This document shows positions 16,302 to 24,621 of a stretch of DNA of 64,000 bases, in pieces. This DNA comes from Phycisphaerae bacterium (GTDB lineage Bacteria; Planctomycetota; Phycisphaerae; UBA1845), in NCBI GenBank assembly GCA_022072505.1, contig JAJVHU010000037.1:1-64000 (forward strand), written 5' to 3'. Position numbers and translations under genes: made by a program. Under the pieces are notes generated by a model that worked only from the letters and a program-made list of their open reading frames with translations, searched no databases and was not told the DNA's origin. Numbering within the stretch: position 1 is the stretch's first letter; each line of letters begins with the position of its first letter.

Positions 16302-18107
16302 TCAATGCCGGAAGTGGCGCGTACCCGTGAAGATCATCGCCGCGCCGCGCTCGTCGCACGCGGCGATGACCTCGGCGTCGCGCTTGCTGCCGCCGGGCTG
16401 AATGATCGCGGTGACGCCGGCGTCCATCAGGAGGTCCGGACCGTCGCGGAACGGGAAAAACGCATCCGACGCGGCGACGAGGTGGGGCGGCTCTGCGAGC
16501 CGCCCATCCGAGCCGCGGGCTTCAGCCTGCGCGAACGGCCCGCGCGTCCCAGATGCCGCGGGTTCCTGTGCTCCCGTGCGTTCGTGATTTCGTTCCTCTG
16601 TGCCTTTGTCCCTTTGTCCCTTTGTCCCTCCCTCCAGATGTCCGTTCTCCCGCGCCAGCCACACCGCGATCCGGCAGGACATCACCCGCGACATCTGCCC
16701 CGCGCCGTTGCCGATGAGCATTCCGTCACGCACGAGGCTGATGGCGTTGGACTTCGTATGCTTGGCGATCAGCCACGCCAACCTCAGATCCGACATTTCA
16801 GATTCCGTCGGCGCCCGCTTCGTCACGACTTTCCACCGTTCCTCGTTGAGGCCGACCAGGTCCGGCGTCTGCACCAACATCCCGCCGGTGATCGAGCGGT
16901 ATTCGAGACCGGCCGGATCGGGCGCCGCGTTCATGTCGCCGACGACGAGGAGTCGCACCCTGGCTCCCCACGGTTTGCGTGTGCGAATCACCTGAACCGC
17001 GTCGTCCGTGAAGCCCGGAGCGACCCAGACTTCCAGGAAAAACCCGCCCGGTGCATTCGATGCCCCGGACTCCTTGAGAGGCTTGCCGAACCGATCGAAA
17101 GTCTCCATCACGGCGGCGGCGAACTCGGCATCGACCTCAAAATTGACGGCAAGAATGCCGCCCATCGCGGCGTTGGGATCGCCCAGGTAGGCACGGCGGT
17201 AAACCTCAAGCTTCTCCCCTCCAACGCCGGCGCCGCAAGGATTGTTATGTTTGACGAACACACAGGCCGGCCGGCGGCCGGCTCTCGTCAATTCCGCGCA
17301 TAACCGCAGCGCAGCGTCGGCGTCGAGGTAGTTGTTGTACGAGAATTCAACACCGTCATTTAGAAGACAGTCGGCGACGGTCAGGTCGATCGGATGGCCG
17401 CGTTGCGAATCATGAAGCAACTCCGATGACTGGTGCGCGTTTTCTCCGTAACGCAGCGGGCCCCAGTCCAGTAAGCGCAGAAATCGAAACGTTGGCTTGC
17501 CATCCGGAGTATCCGCGGCACTGAGCCACGTCGTGATGGCGGCGTCGTATTCGCATGTCTGCATATAAGCGTTGTGAGCATAATCGCGCCGGATCTGCTC
17601 CCAGCCGAAATCACTCAGCTCATCTCCCCGCATCCACACCAGCAGAGCCTTAAAATCTTCCACGCAGCCAGGCACCAGCACATGCTTATGATTCTTCGCC
17701 GCCGCGCGGAGCAGCGCCACCCCCCCGATGTCGATCATCTCGATCGCCTGCTCGAACGTGCAGTTCGGGTCGGCCACGGTCTTCTCGAAGGGGTAGAGGT
17801 TGACCACCACCAGGTCGATCGGCTTGACGCCCATCGCCTCGAGCTGGCGCATGTGCTCGGGGTTGTCGCGGTCGGCGAGGATGCCGGCGAATATCTTCGG
17901 GTGCAGCGTCTTGACCCGGCCGTCGAGCATTTCCGGGAAGCCGGTAACGTCCTCGACGAGCGTGACGGGGATGCCGTTGTCCTTGAGCAGCTTCGCCGTC
18001 CCGCCGGTGGAGAGGATCTCGACGCCGAACTCCTCGTGCAGGGCACGGGCGAACTCGACGACTCCGGTCTTGTCATAAACGCTGATGAGCGCACGGCGGA
18101 TAGTCAT
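16302..18107 (-). CDS. purH: Bifunctional AICAR formyltransferase/IMP cyclohydrolase with repeat-derived insert
   Basis: Catalyses the last two steps of de novo purine synthesis, AICAR to FAICAR to IMP, in the cytosol. Residues 1-150 are the MGS-like IMP cyclohydrolase domain (ISVYDKTGVV, STGGTAKLLKDNGIPV, DGRVKTLHPKIFAGIL), followed by the transformylase domain with KHNNPCGAG and the C-terminal VAASDAFFPFRDG, IIQPGGSKRD and FTGTRHFRH. At 601 residues it is longer than the usual 510-550. The excess is residues 491-542 (positions 16482-16637), a polar stretch with GGTKGQRDKGTEERNHER and FAQAEARGSD placed between MSRV and VAASDAFFPF; this stretch contains one unit of the window's palindromic repeat. 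The reading frame is intact, so the enzyme is probably functional. Confidence 0.95.
   Translation of the reverse strand: MTIRRALISVYDKTGVVEFARALHEEFGVEILSTGGTAKLLKDNGIPVTLVEDVTGFPEMLDGRVKTLHPKIFAGILADRDNPEHMRQLEAMGVKPIDLVVVNLYPFEKTVADPNCTFEQAIEMIDIGGVALLRAAAKNHKHVLVPGCVEDFKALLVWMRGDELSDFGWEQIRRDYAHNAYMQTCEYDAAITTWLSAADTPDGKPTFRFLRLLDWGPLRYGENAHQSSELLHDSQRGHPIDLTVADCLLNDGVEFSYNNYLDADAALRLCAELTRAGRRPACVFVKHNNPCGAGVGGEKLEVYRRAYLGDPNAAMGGILAVNFEVDAEFAAAVMETFDRFGKPLKESGASNAPGGFFLEVWVAPGFTDDAVQVIRTRKPWGARVRLLVVGDMNAAPDPAGLEYRSITGGMLVQTPDLVGLNEERWKVVTKRAPTESEMSDLRLAWLIAKHTKSNAISLVRDGMLIGNGAGQMSRVMSCRIAVWLARENGHLEGGTKGQRDKGTEERNHERTGAQEPAASGTRGPFAQAEARGSDGRLAEPPHLVAASDAFFPFRDGPDLLMDAGVTAIIQPGGSKRDAEVIAACDERGAAMIFTGTRHFRH
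16510..16535. repeat. Single palindromic repeat unit inside purH
   Basis: The plus strand reads GAGCCGCGGGCTTCAGCC then TGCGCGAA, differing at few positions from the unit of arrays 3 and 4 (GAGCCGCGTGGCTTCAGCC then CGCGCGAA). It lies inside the purH open reading frame and encodes part of FAQAEARGSD on the minus strand without breaking the frame. Confidence 0.8.
16605..16628. repeat. Three tandem copies of TTTGTCCC inside purH
   Basis: TTTGTCCC occurs three times without interruption, 95 bp from the palindromic unit and within the same foreign-looking insert of purH. On the minus strand it encodes the GTKGQRDKG segment. Such 8-bp reiterations can gain or lose copies, which would shift the purH frame. 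Confidence 0.75.
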
Positions 18108-18128
18108 GGTTGTTAACGATAAGGGGCC

Positions 18129-18195
18129 GTTTCAACACCGAGCCGCGCCCGTAAGGAAGCGTTCTTCCTTCACGCGGATCCGAAGGTTTTGAAAC
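18129..18195. repeat. Short inverted-repeat element, copy B1
   Basis: 67 bp bounded by GTTTCAACACC (18129-18139) and GGTTTTGAAAC (18185-18195), which are complementary except for one position. The inside contains ACCGAGCCGCGCCCGT, AGGAAGCGTTCTT, both shared with copy B2 at 18643-18721 in the same orientation. It lies 22 bp upstream of the purH start, so it is probably in the purH leader or promoter. Confidence 0.7.
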
Positions 18196-18256
18196 CGCGC
18201 ATTGCCTCTTAACCGATAGCCGGCGGCCGGCGATAGCCGACCGCTGACAGCCCTCA

Positions 18257-18641
18257 AAGCAGAACCGCGGAATCCTGACTCGAGCCGCGCGGCTTCAGCC
18301 CGCGCGAATCCTCGCGCGGGGTAAACCCCGCGGCTCAGCCCGCGAATCCTCGCGCGGGGTAAACCCCGCGGCTCAGCCCGCGCGAATCCTCGCGCGGGGT
18401 AAACCCCGCGGCTCAGCCCGCGCGAATCCTCGCGCGGGGTAAACCCCGCGGCTCAGCGCGCGAATCCTCGCGCGGGGTAAACCCCGCGGCTCAGCCCGCG
18501 CGAATCCTCGCGCGGGGTAAACCCCGCGGCTCAGCCCGCGCGAATCCTCGCGCGGGGTAAACCCCGCGGCTCAGCGCGCGAATCCTCGCGCGGGGTAAAC
18601 CCCGCGGCTCAGCGCGGGTCATTCATGCTGTGTTCCTGCTT
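18257..18641. repeat. Repeat array 2: eight 38-40-bp palindromic units with TIR-like ends
   Basis: Eight copies of a unit containing the palindrome CGCGGGGTAAACCCCGCG followed by GCTCAGCCCGCGCGAATCCT, at a 38-40-bp period, preceded by one unit of the CGGCTTCAGCCCGCGCGAA type. The left edge AAGCAGAACCGCGGAAT (18257-18273) and the right edge (18625-18641, complement AAGCAGGAACACAGCAT) form an imperfect terminal inverted repeat with 12 of 17 matches. Array 4 has the same two edges, which marks both as copies of one kind of element. It lies between copies B1 and B2 of the short element. Confidence 0.85.
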
Positions 18642-18642
18642 G

Positions 18643-18721
18643 GACGCTGTTGCAAAACCGAGCCGCGCCCGTCAGGAAGCGTTCTTTTTCCGCCCTGCCC
18701 CGGAGGTTTTGAAACAGCGTC
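18643..18721. repeat. Short inverted-repeat element, copy B2
   Basis: 79 bp bounded by GACGCTGTTGCAAAACC (18643-18659) and GGTTTTGAAACAGCGTC (18705-18721), an inverted repeat of 17 bp with one mismatch. The interior shares ACCGAGCCGCGCCCGT and AGGAAGCGTTCTT with copy B1. It abuts the stop codon of the PQQ lipoprotein on one side and array 2 on the other. In RNA the ends would pair over a loop of about 45 nt and could act as a 3'-end structure. Confidence 0.75.
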
Positions 18722-19972
18722 TTAGTTGTCGCGCTCACTGCGAAACGGATCGCGCGACGACGCCTTCGGCGCGGGCGGAGGCGGGGGCGCGTCCTGCGCC
18801 GTGTTCGGCGCGCTTTCCAGCCGGTCCTGCGCGGCAAGCACCTGCTGACGGCGCAGGTACGGCGTCGTGTCCGGCCGGGCGCAGAAGACCCTCCCGTCCG
18901 CGGTCAGCGCGATGATCCGGTCGTCGCGCACGTTCGGCACGGTCCTCCCGATGCCCTCCGCCCCAAGGTCGCGGATCGTCTGTCCGGTCTCCCCGTCGAC
19001 CGCTTCGAGCGTTCCGCGATCCGTCAGCAGGACGACCTCGCCGGGGCGCATCGCCACGAACGCGACGGCGTCCGCGCGAACCCAGCGCTCGTCTCCGAGG
19101 TCCGCGTCGATCGCGGTCAGCCCCACCGTCGGCGCATACTGGTACACCGTGCTGCGGGTCACGACCGGCGGCGCAGTCAGCGGCCTCGGAAACCGGAACC
19201 GCCACTTCTGCGCCCCGGTGAAAGCGTCGAACTTGTAAAGCGAACGATCGAGGCTGGCGACGTAGACGCCGCCAACATCCACCCACGGATCCGCGACGAT
19301 TGCGTCCTCGGTCCGCGCCCGCCAGTTGTACGTCTTGTCGAACGCGACGAGGCTCATGATCAGCCCGCCCTGCGACGCGAAGATGATCCGGTCGCCGAAG
19401 AGCACGGGCGCCGCCCGGACCGGCCCGCCGGCCTCGACCTCCCACCGGTTCATCGGCCGCGCCCCGAACGGGTGATTCCAGGACAGACAATGCACCAGCC
19501 CGTCCGCCCCGCCGTAATACAGCCTGACGTCATCGCCGACCGCGCCGCTTCCGGGCGCGAAGTCCGGAACGAACTGCCGCAGCACGTCGCCGGTGTAACG
19601 ATCCAGAAGCACCGTCTTCGTCGTGGTCACGACGCACAGAGGCCCCGGTCCCGAGGCGGAATTCAGATGCGAAGGCCGGTAGATCGTGTACTCCGACCGG
19701 GTCATGTCCTTCATCCAGCGCAACAGGCCTTCCTCAGCCTGCACCGCGTAGAAATACCCTCGGGAGGAGGTGACATAGAGGTTCTCATCAACGAGCGTCG
19801 CCTCGCGGACGGTTTCGCCCTTTTCAAACGGCAGGTCCACCTCCCAGTACTTGAGATACCCCGCCGACGCCAGCGACGCCGCCGACATCGGCTCGCTCAC
19901 CCGCCGCGCCGACGCGCATCCGATCAGCCCCAGTCCCAGCCCGAGGACGCAAATGCTCTTGCAGATGTTCAA
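18722..19972 (-). CDS. PQQ-like beta-propeller lipoprotein
   Basis: Predicted lipoprotein of 416 residues. The TTG at 19972 is chosen as start because GGCAGGAGAAATCGG places a strong Shine-Dalgarno six bases upstream and a lipoprotein signal follows directly (NICKSICVLGLGLGLIGCAS, with lipobox LIGC); the upstream open frame to 20182 has no such features. The mature part has PQQ-type blades (YLKYWEVDLPFEKGETVREA, DENLYVTSSRGYFYAVQ, DPWVDVGGVYVASLDRSLYK, ALTADGRVFCARP). Such proteins often scaffold outer-membrane assembly (BamB-like) or sense surface stress, but no specific role can be claimed. It lies 151 bp downstream of oppC and could be read from the opp operon. Confidence 0.8.
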   Translation of the reverse strand: MNICKSICVLGLGLGLIGCASARRVSEPMSAASLASAGYLKYWEVDLPFEKGETVREATLVDENLYVTSSRGYFYAVQAEEGLLRWMKDMTRSEYTIYRPSHLNSASGPGPLCVVTTTKTVLLDRYTGDVLRQFVPDFAPGSGAVGDDVRLYYGGADGLVHCLSWNHPFGARPMNRWEVEAGGPVRAAPVLFGDRIIFASQGGLIMSLVAFDKTYNWRARTEDAIVADPWVDVGGVYVASLDRSLYKFDAFTGAQKWRFRFPRPLTAPPVVTRSTVYQYAPTVGLTAIDADLGDERWVRADAVAFVAMRPGEVVLLTDRGTLEAVDGETGQTIRDLGAEGIGRTVPNVRDDRIIALTADGRVFCARPDTTPYLRRQQVLAAQDRLESAPNTAQDAPPPPPAPKASSRDPFRSERDN

Positions 19973-20123
19973 CCGATTTCTCCTGCCCCGCCGCCTGCTG
20001 ATCGCTCGTCCCGACCCCGCGTCATCGCCGGGGTCGCCCCGCCCGCATGTATGAAACCGGGGCTTATTGGATGAAAAACCGTCGAGCGGGTCAAGACGCG
20101 GATTCCGCACCCGGCTCCTTTCA

Positions 20124-21137
20124 TCATCCCAGCAGCGACGGACGACGGTCCGCGGGATCAAACCGGCGGCGAAGTCCGTCACCGATCCCGCTCAGCGCCA
20201 GAAGCAGGGCGACCAGCGTCGCACAAGGAAAAGCCAGCAGCCACCAGTAACCGGAAAACGGATTGATCGCCGACACCCCGTCCGCCGCCAGCCTCCCCAG
20301 CGACGGCAGCGGAGGCTGCACCCCGATCCCCAGAAAGCTCAGAAACGCCTCCTGTAACACGGCCTGCGGGACGGTGAGCGTGGCGTACACGACGATCGGA
20401 CCGGCCAGCGGCGGCAGCAGGTGCTTCCTGAGAATCCACCACGGTCCGGCGCCCATCGCCCGCGCCGCCTGAACAAACCCCTCGTGCTTCAACGACAGCA
20501 CCTGCCCGCGCACCACCCGGGCCATCGTCAGCCACGCCACCGATCCGATCGCCAGAAAAAGGATCACAAAGTCGGCGTAACGGGTGCGCCCCCCGAGCAG
20601 CGCGGTCAGCGGACGGGTCAAGGCGACCTTCATCAGGATCACCAGCAGGATGTAGGGCAGCCCGTAAAGGACGTCGACGATCCGCATGAGGATTTGATCG
20701 ACCCGGCCGCCGCAAAGTCCGGCGACGGCGCCCCACGCCGTCCCGATCACGGTCGCCGTCCCCGTCGCCCCTGCCGCAATGAGCAGACTGACCAGCATCC
20801 CCAGCGCCAACCGGAAAAGCAGGCTGCGCCCCAGATCATCATGCCCCAGCAGCGAGCGGGATCCGGCGAGCGCCTGCGTCATACGGGGCGCACGGACCGC
20901 GACCGAGTCACCGCTCAGCTTCGTCAGGAAAATGTCCGCGTCGCCCGCGGGCCTCCACGACGGAGGATGCCGCACCGCCGAGTCGATCTCCTGCACGTCG
21001 TACCACGCCGCCGACCACGGCGACAGCGCCGCCGCCGCAAGCGCCATCAGTGCAAGCCCCGCGATCGCGGCGCGCCCGGAACCGGAAAGCCTCGATCGGC
21101 GGCGCTCAGACGTCGCATCCTTCAGCGACGCTTTCAT
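20124..21137 (-). CDS. oppC: Oligopeptide-type ABC transporter permease (OppC family)
   Basis: Second permease of a dipeptide/oligopeptide/nickel importer, 337 residues. It has the OppC hallmarks: an N-terminal TM followed by a long extracytoplasmic loop ending in GHDDLGRSLLFRLALG, and the EAA loop QAARAMGAGPWWILRKHLLP. The start ATG at 21137 overlaps the oppB stop codon in an ATGA, which fixes it and shows translational coupling; an open extension to 21173 is not needed. It works with oppB, oppA and an ATPase that is not encoded in the window. The substrate is unknown. Confidence 0.9.
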   Translation of the reverse strand: MKASLKDATSERRRSRLSGSGRAAIAGLALMALAAAALSPWSAAWYDVQEIDSAVRHPPSWRPAGDADIFLTKLSGDSVAVRAPRMTQALAGSRSLLGHDDLGRSLLFRLALGMLVSLLIAAGATGTATVIGTAWGAVAGLCGGRVDQILMRIVDVLYGLPYILLVILMKVALTRPLTALLGGRTRYADFVILFLAIGSVAWLTMARVVRGQVLSLKHEGFVQAARAMGAGPWWILRKHLLPPLAGPIVVYATLTVPQAVLQEAFLSFLGIGVQPPLPSLGRLAADGVSAINPFSGYWWLLAFPCATLVALLLALSGIGDGLRRRFDPADRRPSLLG

Positions 21138-22057
21138 GCCGCTGCCTCGCCGCGGACGCGCGGGTCGATCCACGCATGAACCAGATCCACCGCGAGATTG
21201 AACGCGATCACCAGCGCGGAGTAGACGGTGACGCAGGCGATCAGGAGCCCCGCGTCACGGTTCAGCGCCGCGTTGACGAAATGCTGCCCCATCCCCGGCA
21301 CGCTGAACACCTTCTCGACGACGAACGACCCGGTCAGCGCCTGCGCCGTGGCCGGACCGAGGTAAGACAGCACCGGCATGAACGCCACCGGAAACGCATG
21401 ACCCCAGAGCACCCGCCGATCCGGTATCCCGCGAGCAAGCGCCGTGCGGATGAAGTCCTGCCGCAGCGCCTCCTCCATCCCCACGCGGGTCAGGCGAGCG
21501 ATGTACGCCGCAAAGGGCAGCGCCAGCGTGATCGTCGGAAGCGGCAGGGCGGACAGCGCCCCCCACCCCCCCACCGGCGCGATCTTCAGCCAGACTCCGA
21601 AGCAAAGCAGCAGGCACGCGCCCGTGATGAACGTCGGCACGCACGTTCCCAGCAGCGCCAGCGCCGTCGCCGCCGCGCCCGCCGCCCCTCGCCGCGCCGC
21701 CGACCACGCCCCCAGCGGAACCCCGATCAGCACCGCCGTCAGCATCGCCGAAAACCCCAGCAGCGCCGACACCGGCAGCGCCTGCGCCAGGATCTCGTTG
21801 CAGCTCCAGTCCGGGTATTGAAACGTCGGTCCGAAGTCGAGACGCACCAGCCCGGAAAGAAGCTGGAGGAAGTACCGCCCGTTGTGATCCACGTCGTAGC
21901 GCGCCCGCAACGCGGCCTCGATCTCGGGCGCGAGCCGTCGCTCCGAGGACTGCAACGGGTTCCCCGGAACGCTCACCGTCATCAGGAACGTGACCGCGTA
22001 AACGCACGCCAGCGTCAGCGCCCCCAGCCCCACGCGCCGCACGACGTAACGGATCAT
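21134..22057 (-). CDS. oppB: Oligopeptide-type ABC transporter permease (OppB family)
   Basis: First permease of the importer, 307 residues. The N-terminus MIRYVVRRVGLGALTL and the SVPGNPLQSSE loop are typical of OppB, as are the EAA loop DFIRTALARGIPDRRVLWGH and the C-terminal FSVPGMGQHFVNAALNRD. The ATG at 22057 overlaps the oppA stop by four bases (ATGA). A longer upstream frame to 22462 is a shadow of oppA. The protein should have six membrane segments and form the pore with OppC. Confidence 0.9.
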   Translation of the reverse strand: MIRYVVRRVGLGALTLACVYAVTFLMTVSVPGNPLQSSERRLAPEIEAALRARYDVDHNGRYFLQLLSGLVRLDFGPTFQYPDWSCNEILAQALPVSALLGFSAMLTAVLIGVPLGAWSAARRGAAGAAATALALLGTCVPTFITGACLLLCFGVWLKIAPVGGWGALSALPLPTITLALPFAAYIARLTRVGMEEALRQDFIRTALARGIPDRRVLWGHAFPVAFMPVLSYLGPATAQALTGSFVVEKVFSVPGMGQHFVNAALNRDAGLLIACVTVYSALVIAFNLAVDLVHAWIDPRVRGEAAA

Positions 22058-23988
22058 CGCGCCACCGTCACGCCTGAAAAGGGAAACCACAACCGGGAGT
22101 TCGGATGCAGACCCTCGACCTCCCCGCGCACCGCGATGACGCTCGTGTAATGAAATACGGGAAGGATCGCCGCGTCGCGCATGACCGCCGTCGCCTCCGC
22201 CTCCCGCAGCAGCCGCATCCGCGCCTCCGGACCGTCGGCCGTCGCCGCACGCGCCAGCAGCGCGTCGAACGCGGCCGAAGCGTATCCGCTGTCGTTGTTG
22301 CCGTTGCCGGCCGCCAGAACGTCGAGAAACGTCGTCGGATCGTTGTAATCCGCATACCAGTTGGCCTGCGAAATCATGAAGCGTCGCCGCGCCTTGTCCT
22401 CCGCGAACGCCTTGCTCTCCTTCCCCCGAAGCTCGACGCGCACCCCCAGGTGAGTCTCCCACTGCCGGGCGATCGCCTGCCCGACGACCGGGTGCGCGCC
22501 GCTCGTGTTGAACAAGACATCGATCACCGGCAGGCCGCGCCCCTGCGGATGCCCCGCCTCGCCCAGCAGCCTCCGCCCCGCCTCGGGATCAAAAGGCATG
22601 CCTTCCGGAGTGTCATATCCCGGCAGGGTTTCCGGGGGAATGAACGTCGCCGCCGGTCGGTCGCCGCGCTGCAGAACGCGCCGCGCGATCGCCTCCCGGT
22701 CCAGCGCCAGGCTGAACGCCCGGCGCACGCGCGGATCAACAAAAGGGTTCGGACGCCCGTCCACTTCGACGTCGGCGCAGTTGAAGTTGAAGAAGTACGT
22801 CGCGGCCAGCGGCGTCAGTTTGAAATCCGGACGTGCTCCGCTCTCCGCAAGCCGGAAGATCGCGTGATCGTAACTGACTTCGACCGTCGGGATGAAGTCC
22901 ACGTCACCGGCTTCGTACGCCAGCAGCGCGGAATTCGCATCCGCGAACACGACGGCCTCGACGCTGCGGCAGCCGATCCGGGAGGCGTCGCGGTGATGCG
23001 GGTTCACCTCCAGCCGGACGGATCGCTTGAAGCGCCACTCAACCAGGCGGTAGGGTCCGTTGGTGACCGGCCGCGCCGCGCCGTCGGGCGCCGTGACGGG
23101 GCGCGTCCAGCGTGAGTCGTACGCCACCAGCCCCTCGCGCGTCAGCGGCGCGCCGCGCCAGCGCTCCCGGTGCTCGTCAACACTCGGGTGCATCGGCGCG
23201 AGGACCGGAAACGCCGCCAGATCCGCGAAGAAAGGGCAGGGCTTGCGGAAACGCACGATCAACGTCCGGTCGTCCGCCGCCTCCAGCCCGACCTTCGCAA
23301 ACCCGGCTTCCAGCTCTGCGGCGTGAGCCTCGAACACCCGGCGATGCAACTCGCCCCACGGCAGCGCCGCACGCGCCATCCGCGATCCGGAAAACGCTTC
23401 CGGTTCGGCGACGTTCCCCGTCGCCTCGGCGTACGCGCGGCGCACGATCTCGGCGCACTCCGCCGTCGCCAGAACCAGCGCCTGCCCGTCGTCGATCGAC
23501 CAGCCTTCGGCCAACCGCGACAGCGCCGTCAGCACCCCGACCCCCTCGCCGCGCCACGAGACGTACTCCGCCGCGCCCTCCACGTAATCCGTGACGAAGA
23601 AGGCGTAATCCGCCGCCGTTCCCGGTTCGATCAGGCGCCGCCACCCGCGCACGAAATCCGCCGCCGTCACCGGCGTCCCGTCCGACCACCGCCCGTCATC
23701 TCGCAGCCGGAAAGTCCACGTCAGCCCGTCGGCGGAAACCTCTGGTGGAAACTCGGCGGCGGCGCTTGCCGGTTTAAGCGTGCGCGGATCACACGCGCAA
23801 AGCGTCTCCCAGAGGTTCAGCGCCAGCCGCAGATCCTGCGTCCAGCTCATGCGCGCCGGATCCAGCGTGTGAACATCCGAGGAATTGACGTAACGAAGAT
23901 CGGGGCGCGGACGCGGCGAGGCCCGCCTTCCGGCTAAGTAAACACCCGCCAGCAGCGAGATCAGCAAAACGATGACGGCACGAAGCAT
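22054..23988 (-). CDS. oppA: Family 5 extracellular solute-binding protein
   Basis: Substrate-binding component of the importer, 644 residues. The ATG at 23988 gives a clean signal or anchor MLRAVIVLLISLLAGVYLAG; a TTG at 24009 would add seven residues. Family features are YVNSSDVHTLDPARM near the N-terminus, FRLRDDGRWSDGTPVTAADFVRGWRR, and the peptide-binding lobe segments VRRAFSLALDREAIARRVL and NWYADYNDPTTFLDVLAAGN. There is no obvious lipobox cysteine, so it may be anchored by its N-terminal helix. It is longer than E. coli OppA (543). Array 3 begins 33 bp upstream of the start, so the operon promoter must lie within or beyond the repeats. Confidence 0.9.
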   Translation of the reverse strand: MLRAVIVLLISLLAGVYLAGRRASPRPRPDLRYVNSSDVHTLDPARMSWTQDLRLALNLWETLCACDPRTLKPASAAAEFPPEVSADGLTWTFRLRDDGRWSDGTPVTAADFVRGWRRLIEPGTAADYAFFVTDYVEGAAEYVSWRGEGVGVLTALSRLAEGWSIDDGQALVLATAECAEIVRRAYAEATGNVAEPEAFSGSRMARAALPWGELHRRVFEAHAAELEAGFAKVGLEAADDRTLIVRFRKPCPFFADLAAFPVLAPMHPSVDEHRERWRGAPLTREGLVAYDSRWTRPVTAPDGAARPVTNGPYRLVEWRFKRSVRLEVNPHHRDASRIGCRSVEAVVFADANSALLAYEAGDVDFIPTVEVSYDHAIFRLAESGARPDFKLTPLAATYFFNFNCADVEVDGRPNPFVDPRVRRAFSLALDREAIARRVLQRGDRPAATFIPPETLPGYDTPEGMPFDPEAGRRLLGEAGHPQGRGLPVIDVLFNTSGAHPVVGQAIARQWETHLGVRVELRGKESKAFAEDKARRRFMISQANWYADYNDPTTFLDVLAAGNGNNDSGYASAAFDALLARAATADGPEARMRLLREAEATAVMRDAAILPVFHYTSVIAVRGEVEGLHPNSRLWFPFSGVTVAR

Positions 23989-24020
23989 CAGCGCCAAGTG
24001 AAACCGCAAAAGGCCCCAAC

Positions 24021-24492
24021 CGAGCCGCGTGGCTTCAGCCCGCGCGAAGCCCCAACCGAGCCGCGTGGCTTCAGCCCGCGCGAAGCCTCAACCCGAGCCG
24101 CGTGGCTTCAGCCCGCGCGAAGCCTCAACCCGAGCCGCGTGGCTTCAGCCCGCGCGAAGCCTCAACCCGAGCCGCGGGGCTTCACCCCGCGCGAAGCCTC
24201 GACCCGAGCCGCGTGGCTTCAGCCCGCGCGAAGCCTCAACCCGAGCCGCGCGGCTTCAGCCCGCGCGAAGCCTCAACCCGAGCCGCGTGGCTTCAGCCCG
24301 CGCGAAGCCTCAACCCGAGCCGCGTGGCTTCAGCCCGCGCGAAGCCTCAACCCGAGCCGCGTGGCTTCAGCCCGCGCGAAGCATCAACCCGAGCCGCGTG
24401 GCTTCAGCCCGCGCGAAGCCTCAACCCGAGCCGCGTGGCTTCAGCCCGCGCGAAGCCTCAACCCGAACCGCGTGGCTTCAGCCCGCGCGACG
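24021..24492. repeat. Repeat array 3: thirteen 37-bp palindromic units
   Basis: Thirteen copies of CCGAGCCGCGTGGCTTCAGC followed by CCGCGCGAAGC and a short CTCAACC linker, at a 37-bp period. Each unit can fold into a hairpin around GGCTTCAGCC. Since 37 is not a multiple of three, the same repeat is read in three frames in turn and all three are open, giving artificial proteins with RGFSPREAST, RAAWLQPARS and RVASARAKPQ. The array lies between the start of oppA and the end of the helical protein gene. Confidence 0.92.
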
Positions 24493-24621
24493 CTTCAAGC
24501 AGGGCGAACTCACCCGCTCGGCGCCGGCCCTTCAATCTGCGCGTCCACCCTGGCGGAACAGTCCAGGTGAACCCCACCGCCGGCGGCCTCCAGGACTCGC
24601 AATCCGGTCCGATCGCCCGCG

